From Nematostella vectensis (taxonomy: Eukaryota > Cnidaria > Anthozoa > Actiniaria > Edwardsiidae): a DNA stretch of 64,000 nt. Shown here piece by piece: positions 10,281-23,300 of this stretch (position 1 is its first letter; every line of letters begins with the position of its first letter). The stretch is taken from contig NC_064042.1 in assembly GCF_932526225.1 (NCBI RefSeq), positions 16,112,751-16,176,750 on the forward strand, given 5' to 3'. A program made the translations under genes and the position numbers. A model generated the notes under the pieces. It worked only from the letters and a program-made list of their open reading frames with translations, had not been told where the DNA came from and made no database searches.

Positions 10281-11705
10281 GCATTTACTTACATCGTACT
10301 TTTTTCTCCAAATCCTTAATTTGATCGTTGTTGAGTCTGCCAGTCAAATATTATTAAAATCAAGGAGCGAAGTCCAATTGGCCCTGTATTCTATAGTTGC
10401 TCAAAGTATCGCACAACGTCGTCCATCGTTCGGATGAAAACGGACTTCTCTCTGCTTCTCACAATACAGAAACATTTTTTTTTTGGGGGGGGGGGGGCAC
10501 AGTCACGCTTCTTCTGGTCATTTTCTTACAATTGTCGAAAATTTGCCGCCAGTACCCCACCCCCTGCCAGGCCCGTTATTCAATTTCATTCCCAAAAAGC
10601 CCTAGCAACCCAGGAAGTTAATTTTAAGCTCGTATGCCAAAAGGTAATATCGGATAATAATTCGTCATTCTTACCAAATAATTTTTTTTATAAATCACAG
10701 GAGCTTTCAATATATTTTAAAATATCTTCCAACATCGTAAACACGGGCACGTGCGAAAAATCATGGCCGCTTTTGTATCGCCGACTCTCAACGCCCAAAT
10801 CCAGCGCGCATGAAGAATAAACACTGTTTCTTGGGAGGGGGAAGCTTTTCGCTTCCAAGACGGCGGAGGTTAATGACACAGGAAGCCAAAATCGCTAGCG
10901 AAATTAGTGTTGCCCCTACCGGTCATTTCCTAATAATTTTGAAAATATTGGGGATGACTGATAAGTTTCTAGAAGTACAGGATAAAGGGTGTATGCTACA
11001 CGAAGAGAAACCCAACCCTAACCCCAAGACAGTAGTCAAGCTTCGCACGTTGGGAAACCTAACATTAAATAAGCAAGTCGGTAGTGAAGCTACACGAAGA
11101 GAACCCTAACTCCCCCCCCCCCCCCCCCCCAAAGAAAACAAAAACAGGACGGTAGTGATGTTGGTAACGGTAAGTCAGACAAATTTAGAGACACCGGAAA
11201 GTGTGGTTTATTTGTAGTGTAGCCCCTATTCAAATTAAGAGACATCAGCAAGTGTGGTTTATTTGTAGTTTAGCCCCTATCCCAATTCGGATCCTCTCTA
11301 CCTGGCCTTTAAAGGTGGATAGACTGCGAGAATATGAGTCAGCTTTAATAAACGTCGCTCTGGCCGCTATGGTTCAGTCACTAACTTACGGCGAACACGT
11401 GGAAAGCAACCAAATTCTCGTCTAAAAGGTTGACAGCGACATGGTTATAACGTTAAAATTCCCCAAAACTTGTTTTCACTCTCAGCGCCTAACCTCATTC
11501 GATAAACTAACTACCTAATAATACCAAAATTGGTATAAATACGACAGATGCGTCTGACCAGATGTGAGTCTCAATGATCAACGTGTGACGAATAGGCCAT
11601 CAGGTACAATCCATGCTCTCCTCACTGACTAGGGTCACGTGAGATGAACTAGTACGCCCGTCACGTGACCTGGGTGAGAGAACCACTCTTTAAGGGTCTT
11701 TCGCT
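10281..11705. other. Non-coding spacer with homopolymer runs
   Basis: No gene is recognised. It includes a T/G run near 10,477-10,498 and a C-run near 11,112-11,130. Two copies of a short phrase, agtgtggtttatttgtagt, lie near 11,200 and 11,253. This is the 3' flank of the NOMO gene. Confidence 0.6.
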
Positions 11706-11711
11706 TTTATT
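11706..11711 (-). terminator. Polyadenylation signal of NOMO
   Basis: AATAAA on the minus strand, about 40 bp past the stop codon at 11751-11753. It is the nearest canonical signal and suggests a very short 3' UTR. Confidence 0.65.
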
Positions 11712-11750
11712 GAATTCTAAAGAGGAAAAAATCACTAAGATAAGTGATAG

Positions 11751-11873
11751 TTATCTCCGCCGTGTGCTTATTTTCTTGCGGTTTTTCAGCTGCTCGTCCA
11801 CGGACACCTGAAGCTGGTCAGCGGCGGGGACTCCCTGCAACATCTGCGCTGCCTGTTGCATCACGGGAAAAAT
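11751..11873 (-). CDS. NOMO: NOMO exon 38: C-terminal tail and stop
   Basis: Encodes IFPVMQQAAQMLQGVPAADQ and a basic end NRKKISTRRR, then TAA at 11753-11751. The vertebrate tail also ends in a lysine/arginine cluster, possibly an ER-retention type signal. Acceptor catcctcag. Confidence 0.92.
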   Translation of the reverse strand: MFPVMQQAAQMLQGVPAADQLQVSVDEQLKNRKKISTRRR

Positions 11874-14262
11874 CTGAGGATGGAGCGAAGGGTTGTCAAT
11901 AAAGACAAGGGTCAAAGAAATTGTCGAGAAAAAGTGAAAAATATAACAAGAAATCCCGAGGAAAAAGGAAAGCTTGCTGTCAAAGCAGGCCAATAAAACA
12001 CGTGAATATTGAAAATGTGTATGGGATGCTTTTTCTGACCAATCACATGAAAGATTTTAAAGTAGTCAACTTGGAAACATGTCTCATTAAAGCTAGGTGA
12101 CTCGATTTTCGCGCGTGTTTCTTCAGAATACAAAGACATTTTGTTATCTTGGATTGGTTCATAAAGATTAACGCAAGTGTGGTAGAATTGGGAGAGGTTA
12201 CGAGTTGATAAAGATGTATCGTACTTTGGGATGTTTCATAAAAATAACGCAAGTGTGATAGAATTGGGAGAGGGTACGAGTTGATAAAGATGTATCGTAC
12301 TTTGGGATGTTTCATAAAAAGTAACGCAAGCGTGGTAGAGTTACGAGTCGATAAAGATGTCTCGTACTTTGGAATGGTTCATAAAGAGTCACGCAAGCGT
12401 GGTAGAGTTACGAGTCGATAAAGATGTCTCGTACATTGGAATGGTTCATAAAGAGTCACGCAAGCGTGGTAAAGTTGGGCGAAGTTACAAGTCGGTAAAG
12501 ATGTATCCGTACCTTGGAATGGTTTATAAAGAGTAACGCAAGTATGGCGAGGAACGGCAGCGCCAGCAAGGATCCCTGGGAAGGCTCTTGCTCGAATGTA
12601 CGGCTCTAAAACAACAACAATCACATCTTAAAAAAATCTCTCTCGGTTAACACTTGTCATTACCCAATAAGCCAGTTCAGAGTTTAAGGAATGAACAGGG
12701 AGGAATGGGTCGAGTCCGATCCATGGACCAAAATCTACCGGTAATCGATCGTTCCCCATACAAATCTCTGTATTTTTCGAGCAATATTGGGTGTATAAAC
12801 TCGCTCAAAAATACTATGATTCATTAAAGCGATGGTTGTTTATCGTTGCTGGCCGCTAACGCAATTTTAGTCCGGTTATCCAAGATCCATACTGTTGATA
12901 TAATCGTAAAATATGGCATTTTGAAGCGAGTTTGCACAACCCATATCGCGCAAAAAATACAGAGGTTTGTATGGGAAATCTTAACTTCCGGTGGATTTTG
13001 GTCCGATCGACCCATCCTTTCCCGGTCATTCCTTAAACTCTGAATTGGCTTATAACAAGTGCAATATCTTTGCGACATCAATACAAATGCTAGCATGTAT
13101 TACACCAAACACATATTTACATTTTTATCACCAGCCTTTCTCTAGCCTGACGCTTGAGGTGTGATCAGTTACCATAGAAACCTAACTTGGGGGCCAAGAT
13201 GTGGTGACGCCTGATGGTTACCATGGAAACCTACTTTGGGGCAAAGATGTGGTTGACGCCTGATGGTTACCATAGAAACCTACCTTGAGGGCAAAGATGA
13301 GGTTGACGCCTGATGGTTACCATGGAAACCTACTTTGGGGGCAAAGATGTGGTTGACGCCTAATGGTTACCATAGAAACCTACTTTGGGGGCAAAGATGT
13401 GATTGACGAATGATGGTTACCATGGAGACTTACCTTGGGGGCAAAGATGTGGTTGACGCCTGATTGTTACCATAGAAACCTACCTTGAGGGCAAAGATGA
13501 GGTTGACGCCTGATGGTTACCATGGAGACTTACCTTGGGGGCAAAGATGAGTTTGACGTGTGATCGGATGCCTGTGCTGGTCACGGTCGCCTCGGGAAGG
13601 CTGTACACGAAGGTCTTGGTGGAGAGGCTGGAGTCTAGACGGACAACGTACACCTGCAGATTAAAGTTGTACAACCATTCAGATTTAAAGTTATATTACC
13701 TATCATATTAAAAGTCGTATCACCTTTCAGTTTTGAACTCGTATTACTTTCTTATATACGATATACATGATATCCGCTTCGACGAAAAAGACGCGCAAGC
13801 ATATAAAATATGGCGGAAGAAAGGCCGTGAAACAAAAGACCCGGGTCAAGTTATTTGTGACGTTGATCGAGATGTCGATCAAATTACACAAGAAGATGTA
13901 TGGCCAAGGTACATACACCTCGTCCTCGTCCTCGTCTATCCGTCTTTTTAGTTGTTGCTGATACTCGTTTTTGTAAGTCTTTACAAGTTTTCTCGTCATC
14001 TTTGTATCTCAACCTGATAGTCAACTAGCTATTTAACTTCACCGAAACCTGCAAACATTATGTATCAGCTTTTGATTCCGCCACTCACCTCGCCATCATT
14101 TGGAACGGGCTGGAACTGAAAGTAGCCTGCGATTCCCACCGAGGTGGTCAGCACCGGTGTGTCTAGGTTATTCTCTCGGTACAGCATCACCTGATGGACA
14201 ACATAGTGGTTGGCGACACAGTGGTGAGCAACATGGTGGTGGGAAACACATGGTCGGCAACA

Positions 14263-14329
<67 letters not shown>

Positions 14330-17300
14330 GTCAAGCGCTTGGTGTTACCTTAAGAGTGTGAAGGTGGTCCCGCTCGGATGCCACTGTGCCAGTAATCTCA
14401 AACTGATTACGACGCCGGAAGACAATCATGTTCACATTGGTGACGTCACTTCCAGACACCTACCACAATACAAACATACAAAAATGGTAGAGATTAAGAT
14501 TAAGACGACAAAAGACGGATGATAAAATACAGATGCACACAACACGGATAAGTGAACTTATAGAAACAAAAGGAAGAAAGCTCTGCTAGCAGGGTACATC
14601 GAAGCGAACGAGTGATAGATAATATCCGCACAAGGAGATTTGTATCCACAACCGGGCAGGTAATGTTCTGTTTATGATGAAATCGTATATGAAATCTTCC
14701 AGATGCCCGTGAAAATGCTGAAAGCTCACTTGTTACAACTTGTTATGACCACATGGATTGATGAATATGATATCAACACCTAAGATAAGTGTAGCACTGT
14801 CGGTTTGTCTGAATCAAAGCTAAGTGTAGCACTGTCGGTTTGCCGAATTAAAGATAAGTGTAGCACTGTCTGTCTGCCGGTTTGTTTGGATAAAGAAAGG
14901 GTACCACTGTTGGTTTGTCTGGATAAAGATAAGTGTAGCACTGTCGGTTTGTCTGAATAAAGATAAGGGTAGAACTGTCGGTTTGTCTGAATAAAGATAA
15001 GTGTAGAACTGTCGGTTTGTCTGAATAAAGATAAGTGTCTGTCGGTTTGTTTGGATAAAGATAAGTGTAGAAGTGTTGGTTTGTCTGCATAAAGATAAGT
15101 GTCTGTCGGTTTGTTTGGATAAAAATAAGTGTAGCACTGTCGGTTTGTCTTAATCAAAGATAAGTTTAGCACTGTCGGTTTGCGCGAATAAAAATAAGTG
15201 TAGCACTGTCGGTTTGCCTGAATCTCAGTTAAACATAGTGGGAAGAGTTTGGCTCTAGAGGGAGGCTTAAAAAATATTTTATGGTCTGCTACACCTATTT
15301 CCAAATAAAAGGAAGAAAGGAAAAGGAAAAATGACAGTTCATAGATTGACTTCTATAATTACTAATACTCCTCTACCTCTACTAATACTATAATTGTATT
15401 GACTGATTTGTAAAAAAAAAAGATAATTAAATTAATTGCACGATTTATCCATATTTTTATGCATTCTGTAGAAATATGACGGGACGCAATGTATTGTTTT
15501 CATATCAGAACTGCCATTTTCCATTCGCCGTTTAAACTGATAATGTTCGATTTAAATAGGTGTATATCATAAGGTGGGTTTTATTGAAATAATACCTGAA
15601 CGTCAATGTTTGCTGGCGATGCACGCTCTATCAAAGGGTTGCCATCTCCTGATTTGACGCGGATTCGATAACTGCAGCCAGGCTGATTAAAGACAACCAA
15701 CACGTGTTAAGTCCAAGAAATTCTCACAACAATCACATGAAATACCTGTCAATCCTTTCTAATTTTTGGGGGTTCCGTCATTTCCTTAGTGACCCCTAAG
15801 TCTGTAGGTTCCATCCCTTACCCAGAGTCCCCTAAGTCTGTAGGTTCCATCCCTTACCCAGAGTCCCCTAAGTCTGTAGGTTCCGTCCCTTACCTGGAGT
15901 CCCCTAAGTCTGTAGGTTCCATCCCTTACCCAGAGTCCCCTAAGTCTGTAGGTTCCGTCCCTTACCCAGAGTCCCCTAAGTCTGTAGGTTCCGTCCCTTA
16001 CCCAGAGTCCCATGAGTCTGTAGGTTCCGTCCCTTACCCAGAGTCCCCTAAGTCTGTAGGTTCCGTCCCTTACCCAGAGTCCCCTAAGTCTGTAGGTTCC
16101 ATCCCTTACCCAGAGTCCCCTAAGTCTGTAGGTTCCATCCCTTACCCAGAGTCCCCTAAGTCTGTAGGTTTCGTCCCTTACCCAGAGTCCCCTAAGTCTG
16201 TAGGTTCCATCCCTTACCCAGAGTCCCCTAAGTCTGTAGGTTCCATCCCTTACCCAGAGTCCCCTAAGTCTGTAGGTTCCGTCCCTTATCCAGAGTCCCC
16301 TAAGTCTGTAGGTTCCGTCCCTTACCCAGAGTCCACTAAGTCTGTAGGTTCCATCCCTTACCCAGAGTCCCCCGAGTCTGTAGGTTCCATCCCTTACCTG
16401 GAGTCCCCTAAGTCTGTAGGTTCCATCCTTATCTGATCTCGTCTCTTCCTGCATTCCCTCGCAGCTCCCCATTCCGACTGCCTGAAGGAACAAACACACC
16501 TGAGTAATTTTTCAGTTTTTTTTTAGGAAAGCTCGACAACAATTAAAGTCACGCGAAATAAACAAAATAGCCATAGGTTCAATTGACGTTTGATCTTTCA
16601 GAGAAATGCACTTTTGTTGTTTGAGCGTCTCACATCGAGTGGATAGAAATGGATTGAATGTAATACTGGTTTTAGTACAGACTGTAAGTTTATTCTAACC
16701 TTCAAATTACAAACCAACTAGATGCTCCACACACAATACATTTCGTGGAGAATTTCTATTAAACTTGTAATGAGCAAACAGGAAGTTATTTTGTTACACA
16801 TTTTCCGAAGGGGAAACCTATCTCAGAAAAGGTCAAGGTATGGTACGGACATCTGCAAGGGTTTCTTGAAGGAATTCTTCGGGTGTTTGCACTAAGAAAT
16901 GACGTGTCTTTTTTGGTGGCCAACACGAAAACCAATCGACAAGAAAGTTATTTGTCAGGGCTTATTTTCATTGACAGATTAGATTTTTTCGTCGATCCCT
17001 GTGTTGCTTTCCTTCCTCCTCCATCAACACCGGCTGTACCTCAAGGGCTATCTCCTTCTCGGGCTCCCCGTTGAGTGACGTCACAAGACCATAGCAACTA
17101 AAGGCAACTCGCTTTCCCTTGACAACGACATCCACCGTAGCTCCTTCCTTTACGTCAATCATCTGCAACCACGGCAACGGCAAGGTAAAAAAAAAATTTT
17201 TTAGCAGTGGCTCATAAGTAATCTAATGTAATTTTCATAATGTCACGCAAAAATACCTGGGACGCTGGATCGAATGTGTACTCTTTGAGCATTGGCCTGA

Positions 17301-20300
17301 AAAAGTACTGCCCAGGTCCCTACAGATAAAAAACAAAGGCATCCCATTTAGCTCGTGGTATTAACAGCAATAAAAGGATTTAAGGACACTAAGAACGCAT
17401 CCAGGGTCAGACAAACACTAAGAACGCATTCAGGATCAGACAAACACTAAGAACGCATCCAGGATCAGACAAACACTAAGAACGCATCCAGGATCAGACA
17501 AGCACTAAGAACGCATCCAGGATCAGACAAACACTAAGAACGCATCCAGGATCAGACAAGCACAAGGAACGCATCCAGGATCAGACAAACACTAAGAAGG
17601 CATCCAGGATCAGACAAGCACTAAGAATGCATCCAGGATCAGACAAACACTAAGAACGCATCCAGGATCAGACAAACACTAAGAACGCATCCAGGATCAG
17701 ACAAACACTAAGAACGCATCCAGGATCAGACAAGCACTAAGAACGCATCCAGCATCAGACAAACACTAAGAATGCATCCAGGATCAGACAAACACGAAGA
17801 ACGCATCCAGGATCAGAAAAACACGAAGAACGCATCCAGGATCAGACAAACACTAAGAACGCATCCAGGATCAGACAAACACTAAGAACGCATCCAGTAT
17901 CAGACAAGCACTAAGAACGCATCCAGCATCAGACAAGCACAAGGAACGCATCCAGGATCAGACAAACACTAAGAATGCATTCAGGATCAGACAAACACTA
18001 AGAATGCATCCAGGATCAGACAAACACGAAGAACGCATCCAGGATCAGAAAAACACGAAGAACGCATCCAGGATCAGAAAAACACGAAGAACGCATCCAG
18101 GATCAGAGAAACACTAAGAACGCATCCAGCATCAGACAAGCACAAAGAAAGCATCCAGGATCAGACAAACACTAAGAACGCATCCAGTATCAGACAAGCA
18201 CTAAGAACGCATCCAGCATCAGACAAGCACAAGGAACGCATCCAGGATCAGACAAACACTAAGAATGCATTCAGGATCAGACAAACACTAAGAATGCATC
18301 CAGGATCAGACAAACACGAAGAACGCATCCAGGATCAGAAAAACACGAAGAACGCATCCAGGATCAGAAAAACACTAAGAACGCATCCAGGATCAGAGAA
18401 ACACTAAGAACGCATCCAGCATCAGACAAGCACAAAGAAAGCATCCAGGATCAGACAAACACTAAGAACGCATCCAGGATCAGACAAACACTAAGAACGC
18501 ATCCAGGATCAGACAAACACTAAGAATGCATCCAGGATCAGACAAACACTAAGAACACATCCAGGATCAGAAAAACACTAAGAATGCATCCAGGATCAGA
18601 CAAACACTAAGAACGCATCCTGGATCAGACAAACACTAAGAACGCATCCAGGATCAGACAAACACTAAGAATGCATCCAGGATCAGACAAACGCTTAGAA
18701 CGCATCCAGGATCAGACAAACACTAAGAACGCATCCAAGGATCAGACAAACACTAAGAACGCATCCAGCATCAGACAAGCACAAAGAACGCATCCAGGAT
18801 CAGACAAACACTAAGAACGCATCCAGGATCAGACAAACACTAAGAATGCCTCCAGGATCAGACAGACACTAAGAATGCACCCAGGATCAGACAAGCACAA
18901 GGAACGCATCCAGGATCAGACAAACACTAAGAAGCATCCAGGATCAGACAAACACTAAGAATGCATCCAGGATCAGACAAGCACTAAGAAGCATCCAGGA
19001 TCAGACAAACACTAAGAATGCATCCAGGATCAGACAAACACTAAGAACGCATTCAGGATCAGACAAACACTAAGAACGCATCCAGAATCAGACAAACACT
19101 AAGAACGCATTCAGGATCAGACAAACACTAATAATGCATTCAGGATCAGACAAACACTAAGAAGCATCCAGGATCAGACAAACACTAAGAACACATACAG
19201 GATCAGACAAACACTAAGAACGCATCCAGGATCAGACAAGCACAAGGAACGCATCCAGGATCAGACAAACACTAAGAATGCATCCAGGATCAGACAAACA
19301 CTAAGAATGCATCCAGGATCAGACAAACACTAAGAATGCATCCAGGATCAGACAAACACTAAGAATGCATCCAGGATCAGACAAACACTAATAATGCATT
19401 CAGGATCAGACAAACACTAAGAAGCATCCAGGATCAGACAAACACGAAGAACGCATCCAGGATCAGACAAACACTAAGAACGCATCCAGGATTAGACAAA
19501 CACTAAGAACGCATCTAGCATCAGACAAGCACAAAGAAAGCATCCAGGATCAGACAAACACTAAGAACGCATCCAGGATCAGACAAACACTAAGAACGCA
19601 TCCAGGATCAGACAAACACTAAGAATGCATCCAGGATCAGACAAACACTAAGAACACATACAGGATCAGACAAACGCTAAGAACGCATCCAGGATCAGAC
19701 AAACACTAAGAACGCATCCAGGGTCAGACAAACACTAAGAATGCATCCAGGATCAGACAAACACTAAGAACGCATCCTGGATCAGACAAACACTAAGAAC
19801 GCATCCAGGGTCAGACAAACACTAAGAATGCATCCAGGATCAGACAAACGCTTAGAACGCATCCAGGATCAGACAAACACTAAGAACGCATCCAGGATCA
19901 GACAAACACTAAGAACGCATCCAGCATCAGACAAACACTAAGAATGCATCCAGGATCAGACAAGCACAAGGAACGCATCCAGGATCAGACAAACACTAAG
20001 AACGCATCCAGGATCAGACAAAAACTAAGAACGCATCCAGGATCTAAAAAACACTAAGAACGCATCCAGGATCAGACAAACACTAAGAACGCATCCAGGA
20101 TCAGACAAACACTAAGAACGCATCCAGGATCTAAAAAACACTAAGAACGCATCCAGGATCAGACAAACACTAAGAACGCATCCAGGATCAGACAAACACT
20201 AAGAAGCATCCAGGATCAGACAAACACTAAGAACGCATCCAGGATCAGACAAACACTAAGAACGCATCCAGCATCCGACAAGCACAAAGAACGGATCCAG

Positions 20301-23300
20301 GATCAGACAAACACTAAGAACGCATCCAGGATCAGACAAACACTAAGAATGCATCCAGGATCAGACAAACACTAAGAATGCATCCAGGGTCAGACAAACA
20401 CTAAGAATGCATCCAGGATCAGACAAACGCTTAGAACGCATCCAGGATCAGACAAACACTAAGAACGCATCCAGGATCAGACAAACACTAAGAACGCATC
20501 CAGCATCAGACAAGCACAAAGAACGCATCCAGGATCAGACAAACACTAAGAACGCATCCAGGATCAGACAAACACTAAGAATGCCTCCAGGATCAGACAG
20601 ACACTAAGAATGCATCCAGGATCAGACAAGCACTAGGAATGCATTCAGGATCAGACAAACACTAAGAACGCATCCAGGATCTAAAAAACACTAAGAACGC
20701 ATCCAGGATCAGACAAACACTAAGAACGCATCCAGGATCAGACAAACACTAAGAAGCATCCAGGATCAGACAAACACTAAGAACGTATCCAGGATCAGAC
20801 AAACACTAAGAACGCATCCAGCATCAGACAAGCACAAAGAATGGATCCAGGATCAGACAAACACTAAGAACGCATCCAGGATCAGACAAACACTAAGAAC
20901 GCATCCAGGATCTGATAAACACTAAGAACGCATCCAGGATCAGACAAGCACTAAGAACTCATCCAGGATCAGACAAACACTAAGAACGCATCCAGGATCA
21001 TACAAACACTAAGAACGCATCCAGGATCAGACAAACACTAAGAACGCATCCAGGATCAGACAAGCACTAGGAACGCATCCAGGATCTAAAAAACACTAAG
21101 AACGCATCCAGGATCAGACAAGCACTAAGAACGCATCCAGGATCAGACAAACACTAAGAACGCATCCAGGATCTAAAAAACACTAAGAACGCATCCAGGA
21201 TCAGACAAACACTAAGAACGCATCCAGGATCAGACAAACACTAAGAACGCATCCAGGATCAGACAAGCACTAGGAACGCATCCAGGATCTAAAAAACACT
21301 AAGAATGCATCCAGGATCAGACAAACACTAAGAACGCATCCAGCATCAGACAAGCACTAGGAACGCATCCAGGATCAGACAAACACTAAGAACGTATCCA
21401 GGATCAGACAAACACTAAGAACGCATCCAGCATCAGACAAGCACAAAGAATGGATCCAGGATCAGACAAACACTAAGAACGCATCCAGGATCAGACAAAC
21501 ACTAAGAACGCATCCAGGATCAGACAAACACTAAGAACGCATCCAGGATCAGACAAGCACTAAAAATGCATCCAGGATCAGACAAACACTAAGAACGCAT
21601 CCAGGATCAGACAAGCACTAGGAACGCATCCAGGATCTAAAAAACACTAAGAATGCATCCAGGATCAGACAAACACTAAGAACGCATCCAGGATCAGACA
21701 AGCACTAGGAACGCATCCAGGATCAGACAAGCACTAAAAATGCATCCAGGATCAGACAAACACTAAGAACGCATCCAGGATCAGACAAGCACTAGGAACG
21801 CATCCAGGATCTAAAAAACACTAAGAACGCATCCAGGATCAGACAAGCACTAAGAACGCATCCAGGATCAGACAAACACTAAGAACGCATCCAGGATCTA
21901 AAAAACACTAAGAACGCATCCAGGATCAGACAAACACTAAGAACGCATCCAGGATCAGACAAACACTAAGAACGCATCCAGGATCAGACAAGCACTAGGA
22001 ACGCATCCAGGATCTAAAAAACACTAAGAATGCATCCAGGATCAGACAAACACTAAGAACGCATCCAGCATCAGACAAGCACTAGGAACGCATCCAGGAT
22101 CAGACAAACACTAAGAACGTATCCAGGATCAGACAAACACTAAGAACGCATCCAGCATCAGACAAGCACAAAGAATGGATCCAGGATCAGACAAACACTA
22201 AGAACGCATCCAGGATCAGACAAACACTAAGAACGCATCCAGGATCAGACAAACACTAAGAACGCATCCAGGATCAGACAAGCACTAAAAATGCATCCAG
22301 GATCAGACAAACACTAAGAACGCATCCAGGATCAGACAAGCACTAGGAACGCATCCAGGATCTAAAAAACACTAAGAATGCATCCAGGATCAGACAAACA
22401 CTAAGAACGCATCCAGGATCAGACAAGCACTAGGAACGCATCCAGGATCAGACAAACACTAAGAACGTATCCAGGATCAGACAAACACTAAGAACGCATC
22501 CAGCATCAGACAAGCACAAAGAATGGATCCAGGATCAGACAAACACTAAGAACGCATCCAGGATCAGACAAGCACTAGGAACGCATTCAGGATCAGACAA
22601 ACACTAAGAATGCATCCAGGATCAGACAAACACTAAGAACGCATCCAGGATCAGACAAACACTAAGAACGCATCCAGGATCAGACAAACACTAAGAACGC
22701 ATCCAGGATCAGACAAACACTAAGAACGCATTCAGGGGAGAAAAAAGAGAGAAAATAATGGGTAGAGATAACGGGAAATTTTCGCCCTTTATCAAATTGC
22801 CATTAGAAACAAATTGAAAAATGAGTGACTCACCAAGTTAGCGAAGACCATTGTACCAGCTTCTGACGTCAGATTGTTGCTACGAAACTGCCCTGCAGAG
22901 AGAGACAGCAGTACTCCGGCCAGCGGTGACTCTTCTACATCGGCCACCTAGAATTCACACAAGAAACAACAGTGTTCGGGCGTCCTAGATAAGATGACTG
23001 AGCCTTTGAGGTAGCTAGAAAGGGCATGAAAACATGTTATCAAAAGTACACTTATTTGGCAAGGGCAAATACATTGGAACCCTCCTGGCGTTAGCGCCCA
23101 AGGGAGAATGGACAACAATAGAAATTAGTTCCTAGGGAACTCCTCTAGGGCAAGCTCTGAAGGGGGGTGGACAACAGAAGGAAAAAACCACTAGGGGACT
23201 CGAAGTAAGTTCAAGTAAGCAAGGTGCCCGGGTTATTAAAGTTCCAGTGGGGGAGGTTTTACTGTAGAATTTGCTACAATAACAAATGTTGGTTTGTAGT

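Noticed and set aside
15741-15755. Second end of the MITE seen at 9,957 (atacctgtcaatcc)
   Set aside because: Only about 11 bases match and no partner inverted end was found nearby.
17391-22733. Possible CRISPR array (regular repeats)
   Set aside because: Units are directly head to tail with no unique spacers, and the context is an animal intron. The same holds for every other array here.
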